A DNA stretch of 11,192 nucleotides from DATLHO01 sp035539855 (lineage in GTDB: Bacteria; Bacteroidota; Ignavibacteria; OLB7): NCBI GenBank assembly GCA_035539855.1, contig DATLHO010000082.1, positions 1 through 11,192 on the forward strand, read 5' to 3'. Shown here piece by piece: positions 6,495-11,192 of the stretch; position 1 is the first letter of the stretch, and each line of letters opens with the position of its first letter. The translations under genes and the position numbers were made by a program. Below the pieces are notes generated by a model, which searched no databases, was not told where the DNA came from, and was given only the letters and a program-made list of their open reading frames with translations.

Positions 6495-6601
6495 TACTCA
6501 GCGACTACATGGTGGGAAGGGTGGCTCGACGGCGGGGATACTCAGCTTCTACTCTGCGGTGGAGGTGAGGCAGCGGCGGGACCACTCACGAACTACTCAC
6601 G
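6495..6601 (+). promoter_or_regulatory. Phased YACTC direct-repeat array, candidate operator
   Basis: TACTCAGC occurs at 6495 and 6539, TACTCTGC at 6550, CACTCACG at 6583 and TACTCACG at 6594. The offsets are 44, 11, 33 and 11 bp, all multiples of 11, and a weaker TACATGGT lies at 6506, also on the grid. The layout is three pairs whose members are 11 bp apart, with pair starts 44 bp apart. Direct repeats of 7-8 bp spaced 11 bp apart are the typical binding pattern of OmpR/PhoB-family response regulators. The array ends 126 bp before the plus-strand ATG and begins 186 bp before the minus-strand ATG, so it could serve either gene. No regulator gene is in the window. Confidence 0.5.
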
Positions 6602-6716
6602 TCGTCGGGAGGCGACAATCCGGGAATAGTTTCGTGCAGGGACTCGTCCGGTTCCCCCGCCCAGAGCGACATCGACGGATCGTCGAGCCCGGACGACCGG
6701 CAACCGAAATCCACAG

Positions 6717-6722
6717 GGAGGT
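6717..6722 (+). promoter_or_regulatory. Shine-Dalgarno site GGAGGT
   Basis: GGAGGT lies five bases before the ATG at 6728, which fixes the start of the 190-residue protein. The same core and spacing recur at the TTG start of the convergent NTPase gene. Confidence 0.85.
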
Positions 6723-6727
6723 GCACC

Positions 6728-7300
6728 ATGCCCAGCATACAGAAGGTCCAGTGGGACAGCGAAGCACGACAGCTCGTACTCATACTGCCGTCACGGTCGA
6801 CGGTCGACACGTGCGTCCTGTTCTCAGGAAGGGAAGTCAAGCGGGTGGAGTATCAGGGAGTCGAGACCGACGTGGGCGCTGAACACATCTGGGATTCCTG
6901 CAACAGTGCGAGCGACCTGCACCCGACGCCGATCTCCGGCGGCTTCGTCGAGTTTCACAACGCCAGCGACGAGGCCCGCCGGATCGTGATACGCGCGCTT
7001 CATTCCGGCGGCGTGAGCTGCTACATGGAGCACGGACCGGCATCCCTGCCGTTCGCCGACGCGCCCGAGATCAGGCCAAACCTCGCAAGTCCGGGCGCGG
7101 AGTCGACGACCGCGAGGTACGTCGTCAGCCACGACGATGCGATCGAGATTGTGATCGTGGTGCGTGAGGATGAGAGCGAGGCCTCCCGTGGAGCGAGTCC
7201 TCTGAGGGCTCAGACCGAAGCGGTCGTGCGAAGCCTGCTGCGGGCGAAGGTGGGTGGCGACACGGGGAGAATGGAGCTGACGCTGCGTGCGGTCGCGTAA
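6728..7300 (+). CDS. Unrecognised cytoplasmic protein
   Basis: The protein has 190 residues with no signal peptide or membrane helix. I do not recognise a family. The sequence suggests mostly beta structure: ARQLVLILPSRSTVDTCVLF (13-32), GGFVEFHNAS (71-80), RRIVIRALHSGGVSCYM (84-100) and YVVSHDDAIEIVIVVRE (131-147). A C-terminal helix (about 159-174) and a last strand (MELTLRAVA) follow. Three Cys (29, 58, 98) are present. The start is well supported by GGAGGT at ideal spacing. The gene ends only 3 bp from the stop of the STAND NTPase gene on the other strand, so transcripts of the two must overlap at their 3' ends. Its upstream region holds the phased repeat array. A regulatory or ligand-binding role is possible but is not shown by the sequence. 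Confidence 0.82.
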   Translation: MPSIQKVQWDSEARQLVLILPSRSTVDTCVLFSGREVKRVEYQGVETDVGAEHIWDSCNSASDLHPTPISGGFVEFHNASDEARRIVIRALHSGGVSCYMEHGPASLPFADAPEIRPNLASPGAESTTARYVVSHDDAIEIVIVVREDESEASRGASPLRAQTEAVVRSLLRAKVGGDTGRMELTLRAVA

Positions 7301-7303
7301 CTG

Positions 7304-9775
7304 TCAGGCCTCGCGGGCTTCGGACCAGAGGTATGCAAGTGGATCCGAGCGCTCGTCGACCCCAGCCGCCGAGAGGATCTCCCGATATCTCGCGAGAGAG
7401 CTCTGCGTGCTGGGATGCCCGAGACCGAGCAGTTGCGCTTTGCGCGGAAGTTGAGCGCGATATCCCTCGATCGCGCCGTCGACATCGCCAATGTGGAAGC
7501 GACTCACCGCGAGGTCGAGCTTCGTTTGAATCGTCTCCCGGTGATCCTCGCCGTACGCCTCGAGGAAGATCGCGAGCGCGCGTCGCTGGACGGACTCCGC
7601 CAGAGCGTAGTCGCCAACAGCTCGATAGGCCATTGCCAGATTGCAGAGCTGTGTCGCTGTCGACGGGTGCGCCTCGCCGAGCGTATCGCGACCGAGCTCG
7701 ACCGCTCGCGCAAGAACGGCAACGGCCTCCTCCGTGCGATGCGTGCGGCCATAGGAGACGCCGAGGTTCGCCAACGCGATTGCGATCGGCGGGAATCGCG
7801 GTCCGAGCACGCGCTCCCACGACGCGATCGCGGCTTCGAAACACTCCTGGGCGCGAGCGTGTTCGCCACGCGCGAACAGTACCGTCCCGAGGTTGTTGAC
7901 GCACTCGATCGTCAGCGGATGATCCGATCCGAGTCGTTGCTGTGACAGTGTCACGGCACGTTCGATGAGAGGCGCGGCGCTCTCATAATCGTCGAGACCG
8001 AGGTGCGCCGCACCGGCGAGACTCAGGTACCGCGAGATCGTCCGACGTGTCGCGGGCATTGTCTCGGCAATCTCGAGCGCGCGCGAACAGATGGGGAGTG
8101 CCGACGCGAACTCGCGCTGCTCGACCAGGAGGGTGCCGAGACTCTCGAGCGTCTCGACCAGCAACGCGCGATCGGGCGACGCGACTGCCTCGAGTGTCGC
8201 AAGGACATCACGGAGGATCCTCTCGGCCTCGGAGTGACTCCCGCGCTTCGTCAGGAGACGCGCCAGATGGATCGTGCTCGCGACGACGTCCGAATGCGTC
8301 GGGGCAAGACGCTCGCGGCGGATGGCCAGCGACCTCTCGATGAGCACCGACGCGCGATCGAGCTCGCCGACATCGCTCAGGAACGCGCCGGCGCGATCGC
8401 ACAACGTTGCCGAACGATCGCGATCGCCCGGGGCATCGACGCTAGCTAGGACGCGCTGAAGAAGCATCTCCGCAATCTCGGAGCGTGCGCGCAGCTCAGA
8501 CCAGTAGGCATAGAGCTGCACATGGTCGCCCGACAGATGGATCTGCTCGAAAACGTCTGGGTCTGTGAATGTCTCGGCAAGACGCTCCCACTGCTGCAGT
8601 CGCGAGAGCTGCCACGGCAACTCTTCAGCGATGCGCGACGGGCTCGCATGCGATTGGACATACTCCGCGACGCGCTCGCGCAGTTCCGAGTCGCGATCCT
8701 GGCCAATGACGTACTGCCGACGGACGGCGTCTCGAAACTGCTCGTGGAAGAACGCGAGCTTTCCCTCACGTTCGATCAGGTGCAGCGCGAGCGACGCGAG
8801 GAGCGAACGCACGATCCCCCCATCGACGCTCGCGATTGCGGCGACTTCGGATACAGCGAGACCATTTCGCGAGACCCACAGTAGGCCTAGAACGACCTCG
8901 ACGACGTCCCGGCCATGCTCGTCCTCGATGCGTTGCAGAACGCGACGCATCAGCTCAGGCAGGCCCGATGCGGAGAGGTAGTGATCGATGTCCGGGGATC
9001 CCGAAGCGCCCGGGGCGACGCGAAGCTCGTCGAGACTCGTTCGGAGGAACAACGGATTGGCCGTCGGACCAGCGGATACGACGCGCTCGCGATACTCGGG
9101 GCTGAGGACGACTTCGTGCTGCGCCAGATACTCGCCCACGATGGCGGCTCGCTCGCGCGAGCTCAACGGCGCGATGACACAGACACTCCAGCCGCGCGCG
9201 CGCAATGTCTCGAAGACGCCATCCTCGAGAGTCGAGACGACGATGCGGATGTGCGTCGGCAGATACTCCGGGAGCCATCGACCGATCTCACCGGCTTCCT
9301 CGATCTCGTTGACCGCGTCGATGACAAGAAGTAGATCCTCACCCTGGACCTTTGCGAGCCAGAGTGGAAGAGTCTCCTCGAGCTCCTCACTTGAGATCGG
9401 AAGCGGGTCGGTCGATGCGCTGCGGACCTTTATCTCGGCGATGACGTGGCGGATCAGGTCGACATGGCTCGCGCTCGACGCGACCGCGCCAACGAAGTGC
9501 TCGATGATGAACGCGCCGGGATGACGGGAGCGAAATCGCTCGGTCCAGTTGGCAAGCAGGGCGCTCTTGCCGGACCCGCTTTCGCCGGTGACGACGACGC
9601 CTCGTCCGTCTCCGCGCGCTTCCGCGAAACGATCGAGCGCGGCGATCGCGTCGGTCTGCTCGACATAGATATCGCGACGGGACTGCGCGAAGGACGTATG
9701 CGCCCGCCGCTCGTGATCGAGATACGAGTCGAATGAAGTGTCGGCGTCGCGGTCAAGAGGAGCGGATTCGCCCAA
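7304..9775 (-). CDS. STAND P-loop NTPase with C-terminal TPRs, nephrocystin-3-like
   Basis: The protein has 823 residues. The TTG at 9775 has GGAGGTG five bases upstream; the frame upstream is closed by TAG at 9848-9850 without ATG or GTG. Residues 1-50 resemble the linker before the NTPase in nephrocystin-3-like proteins (SFAQSRRDIYV). The NTPase has Walker A GESGSGKS (64-71), Walker B LLLVIDAVNE (148-157), a sensor-like RIVVST (177-182) and TANPLFLRTSLDEL (238-251). A winged-helix/helical part follows with GLLWVSRNGLAVSEVAAI (297-314), FFHEQFRDAVRRQYV (342-356) and ELPWQLSRLQQWERL (385-399). From about 455 to 800 lie kinesin-light-chain-type TPRs (LGSDHPLTIECVNNLGTVL, LGEAHPSTATQLCNLAMAY, YGEDHRETIQTKLDLA). 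STAND proteins act as ligand-triggered switches, with the repeats as sensor. The frequent N-terminal effector (DUF4062 or TIR-like) is absent, so any output must come through a partner or oligomer. Confidence 0.93.
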   Translation of the reverse strand: MGESAPLDRDADTSFDSYLDHERRAHTSFAQSRRDIYVEQTDAIAALDRFAEARGDGRGVVVTGESGSGKSALLANWTERFRSRHPGAFIIEHFVGAVASSASHVDLIRHVIAEIKVRSASTDPLPISSEELEETLPLWLAKVQGEDLLLVIDAVNEIEEAGEIGRWLPEYLPTHIRIVVSTLEDGVFETLRARGWSVCVIAPLSSRERAAIVGEYLAQHEVVLSPEYRERVVSAGPTANPLFLRTSLDELRVAPGASGSPDIDHYLSASGLPELMRRVLQRIEDEHGRDVVEVVLGLLWVSRNGLAVSEVAAIASVDGGIVRSLLASLALHLIEREGKLAFFHEQFRDAVRRQYVIGQDRDSELRERVAEYVQSHASPSRIAEELPWQLSRLQQWERLAETFTDPDVFEQIHLSGDHVQLYAYWSELRARSEIAEMLLQRVLASVDAPGDRDRSATLCDRAGAFLSDVGELDRASVLIERSLAIRRERLAPTHSDVVASTIHLARLLTKRGSHSEAERILRDVLATLEAVASPDRALLVETLESLGTLLVEQREFASALPICSRALEIAETMPATRRTISRYLSLAGAAHLGLDDYESAAPLIERAVTLSQQRLGSDHPLTIECVNNLGTVLFARGEHARAQECFEAAIASWERVLGPRFPPIAIALANLGVSYGRTHRTEEAVAVLARAVELGRDTLGEAHPSTATQLCNLAMAYRAVGDYALAESVQRRALAIFLEAYGEDHRETIQTKLDLAVSRFHIGDVDGAIEGYRAQLPRKAQLLGLGHPSTQSSLARYREILSAAGVDERSDPLAYLWSEAREA

Positions 9776-10142
9776 CGAGCACCTCCGGAGTGCAGAAGAA
9801 TGGACGCGACCATCACAGTGCCCGCACCGAAGATGCCGCCTTGACGGCTACGGTGCAACGACACCGGGGCGCTGTCATCGGTACGCGGGCCGGGTAAGCC
9901 ATTGCGCGGCCGCATGCGTCGAGCTGGCGATTTCGGAACCGCCGATCGTATATTCGAGACCGGACGACCGAACGTCTCTGCTGCTCGTCCGTCCTCTCAC
10001 CTCGCGCGCCTGAACCACGGGCTCCTCCCCGCCCGACGATCGACCGATCCTCCCCTTTCCCCTTCTTCGGCCCTGGCCCACGCACGACCGGCGCTGCGCC
10101 AGGCGGCGGCTGCGTCGTACTCAACACATGACGAGGGAATCC
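9776..10142. other. Divergent intergenic region with a pyrimidine tract
   Basis: These 367 bp separate the NTPase gene (minus) from the metallopeptidase gene (plus). I see no credible gene. An A+T-rich spot GTATATTCG around 9948-9956 is a possible -10 in either direction, but no matching -35 is evident. A 21-nt all-pyrimidine tract lies at 10048-10068, and a further C-rich run at 10021-10033. A 6-bp inverted repeat (CCTGGC 10072-10077 and GCCAGG 10098-10103) is too weak to call. Confidence 0.6.
9781..9786 (-). promoter_or_regulatory. Shine-Dalgarno site that selects a TTG start
   Basis: The minus strand reads GGAGGT, then five bases, then TTG at 9775. No ATG or GTG lies between this TTG and the upstream in-frame stop at 9848-9850. 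The ideal spacing makes TTG the start of the NTPase gene. A TTG start usually lowers expression. Confidence 0.8.
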
Positions 10143-11078
10143 ATGATGGCCCAACGATGTCTCGGTGGCGGGGTCCGCGCGTTTGCTCTCTGGTGCGCGG
10201 CAGCGCTGATCGCCGGCACCGTGGTGGTGCTCGCGGCCTCGACGACCATTACCAGTTCGTCGACGTTCGCGGTCGCATATGCGTACTCCGCGAGGGTCCA
10301 CGGGATAAGTTTCACGTCGTTCGACATTCTGGGGGCGAGCAGCAGGGGCGACAGTTGGAGCGTGGGCGTTCCGCAAACGCCCATCGGCGACATCCTCGTG
10401 ATTCCGAGTGACGGAGTCAATGCGCCGTATGCCGCGACGATTGCCGCGAGCTCGGGCAGACCGTCGGTCATGACCACGACGCACTCGCAACCGTTTCGCC
10501 GCATCCCGCTGACGGTTCGATACGAGAGCACACTTGATCCTACGGCCGTCACGGACTGGATCGACGAGTCTATCCTTGTCGCCAACGGATTGTTCGCAAG
10601 TCAGCGCATGGGGATCTACCTGGAGAAGGTCGCCGTCGACACCTACACGATGACCGGCGATACGGTGCTCGGATGCGATTATCTCAATGCACGGTCTGAC
10701 ACGGCCGCCGCGCACATGATCGTCTATGTCGGCCCTCTGACGAGCGAGATGCTCAAGATCGGCACGACGTGCACCGGCGTCAAGAAGATCGCCCTCGCGC
10801 TCGATGCCCAGTACGATGTCCTCGCGCATGAAGTCGCGCACAATCTCCGTCTCGACCATCCTCCCGACATACTACCGAGCGGTTGTGTGGCAACGAACAT
10901 CATGGTGTCCACCGCAGCATCGCGCACCGATGCCACCGAGGGACAGATCGTACGCGCGCACACGCATTCGGAGTCGTTCCTCCGCGTGACGGGACTCGCG
11001 CCATCCTTTGCGTCCGAATGGGCGTCGATGACAATCGCGAGCATTTACAAAAGCGTCTGGCCGCCAACGGTTCCCTAG
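10143..11078 (+). CDS. Exported metzincin-like zinc metallopeptidase
   Basis: The protein has 311 residues from the ATG at 10143, which has GAGGGA five to ten bases upstream; an ATG at 10128 would add five residues and lacks such a site. An N-terminal hydrophobic segment (about 13-33, AFALWCAAALIAGTVVVLAA) is a signal peptide or anchor. The zinc motif HEVAHNLRLDH (residues 229-239 from this start) fits HExxHxxxxxH, with Glu as general base and three His ligands. The Gly usual at the eighth position of metzincins is Arg. About 20 residues on, a NIMVS segment (Met254) fits the Met-turn. Four Cys in the mature part (178, 200, 248 and nearby context) could form disulfides. The likely role is cleavage of proteins in the periplasm or outside the cell. 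A lipoprotein gene follows after 20 bp and is probably cotranscribed. The substrate is unknown. Confidence 0.85.
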   Translation: MMAQRCLGGGVRAFALWCAAALIAGTVVVLAASTTITSSSTFAVAYAYSARVHGISFTSFDILGASSRGDSWSVGVPQTPIGDILVIPSDGVNAPYAATIAASSGRPSVMTTTHSQPFRRIPLTVRYESTLDPTAVTDWIDESILVANGLFASQRMGIYLEKVAVDTYTMTGDTVLGCDYLNARSDTAAAHMIVYVGPLTSEMLKIGTTCTGVKKIALALDAQYDVLAHEVAHNLRLDHPPDILPSGCVATNIMVSTAASRTDATEGQIVRAHTHSESFLRVTGLAPSFASEWASMTIASIYKSVWPPTVP

Positions 11079-11098
11079 ATCTCATCGAGGTGAGCACA

Positions 11099-11192
11099 AT
11101 GAAGCATCTGACGATCGGAACCGCGATCGGCCTTCTCACGATCACGGTGATCGCGTGCGGACCGACGCCGGAGGATCTTCGGGTCGCCGACC
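11099..11192 (+). CDS. Lipoprotein, N-terminal part only (runs off the window)
   Basis: The ATG at 11099 is preceded by GAGGTG with six bases of spacing, 20 bp after the metallopeptidase stop. The 31 visible codons give MKHLTIGTAIGLLTITVIAC followed by GPTPEDLRVAD: a short basic n-region, a hydrophobic core and lipobox VIAC with Cys20. A Pro-containing tether follows. Lipid anchoring is well supported; an Asp or Lys retention signal is not evident, since Gly follows the Cys. Function cannot be judged from this fragment, but close spacing suggests an operon with the exported metallopeptidase. Confidence 0.85.
   Translation, partial: MKHLTIGTAIGLLTITVIACGPTPEDLRVAD

Larger units (their letters stand above)
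6309..6727. other. Divergent intergenic region, no credible gene
   Basis: About 420 bp lie between two divergent genes. Open frames crossing it are short and lack recognisable start sites or domains. It must hold the promoters of both flanking genes. Its one clear structure is the phased YACTC array at 6495-6601. Another TACTC at 6470 is off the 11-bp grid. A weak TAnnTTTG-like -10/-7 element (TAGTTTCG, 6627-6634) lies between the array and the gene on the right. I see no convincing -35 box, terminator or RNA gene. Confidence 0.7.

Noticed and set aside
6495..6626. 44-bp periodic units considered as a CRISPR-like or iteron array
   Set aside because: The conserved parts are only 5-8 bp, the rest of each unit matches poorly, and there is no replication or Cas gene. 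An operator is the simpler reading.
6586..6840. Minus-strand open frame of 84 codons in the divergent spacer
   Set aside because: It overlaps the well-supported start of the 190-residue gene, has no Shine-Dalgarno site that I can see and no recognisable sequence pattern.
9813..10859. Minus-strand open frame of 348 codons upstream of the NTPase gene, considered as a missing effector domain
   Set aside because: It is out of frame with the NTPase, antisense to the metallopeptidase with its HExxH motif, and its translation shows no DUF4062- or TIR-like features.

Overview
The window is G+C-rich bacterial chromosome with tight coding and no rRNA, tRNA, CRISPR array, transposase or phage gene that I can see. 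I recognise eleven protein genes, two of them cut by the window edges. One protein (326..1174) ends in what looks like a type A type IX secretion (T9SS) sorting domain. This points to a high-G+C member of the FCB group, such as a Rhodothermota-, Ignavibacteriota- or Kapabacteria-like lineage. Clear Shine-Dalgarno sites precede most genes, which fits poorly with classical Bacteroidia. The taxonomic placement is inference; no marker gene is present.

Left block (1..2793, minus strand): a three-gene operon joined by two 4-bp ATGA stop/start overlaps. The first gene encodes a lipoprotein with a von Willebrand A domain and an OmpA-like peptidoglycan-binding domain. The second encodes a small secreted protein with a T9SS-type C-terminus. 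The third is a secreted protein with W-containing heptad repeats that runs off the left edge. All three carry export signals, so the operon probably builds something at the outer membrane or cell surface.

Middle block (2954..6308): an orphan cytoplasmic protein on the plus strand is followed by a 13-bp-stem hairpin and then four minus-strand genes. In transcription order these are an SRPBCC-like protein, a signal-peptide protein with a possible YbjN-like region, and two lipoproteins of unknown function. A second 13-bp-stem hairpin follows the signal-peptide gene, so the first two genes and the two lipoprotein genes are probably separate units. A 9-bp element (TCAGCATTC on the coding strand) occurs three times around the start of the first lipoprotein gene.

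Divergent spacer (6309..6727): about 420 bp without a gene. It holds the most striking non-coding pattern of the window: five copies of YACTC lying exactly on an 11-bp grid, arranged as units 44 bp apart. This resembles a direct-repeat operator of the OmpR/PhoB response-regulator type.

Right block (6728..11192): an unrecognised 190-residue cytoplasmic protein meets, tail to tail, a large STAND-type P-loop NTPase with C-terminal TPRs. The NTPase matches the nephrocystin-3-like family in its core but lacks the N-terminal domain often fused to it, and it starts at a TTG with a perfect Shine-Dalgarno site. After a 367-bp divergent spacer come an exported HExxH zinc-metallopeptidase-like protein and, 20 bp later, the start of a lipoprotein gene. 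I see no complete known defence or secretion system. The best leads for something new are the phased repeat array, the effector-less NTPase with its orphan neighbour, and the VWA-OmpA surface operon.
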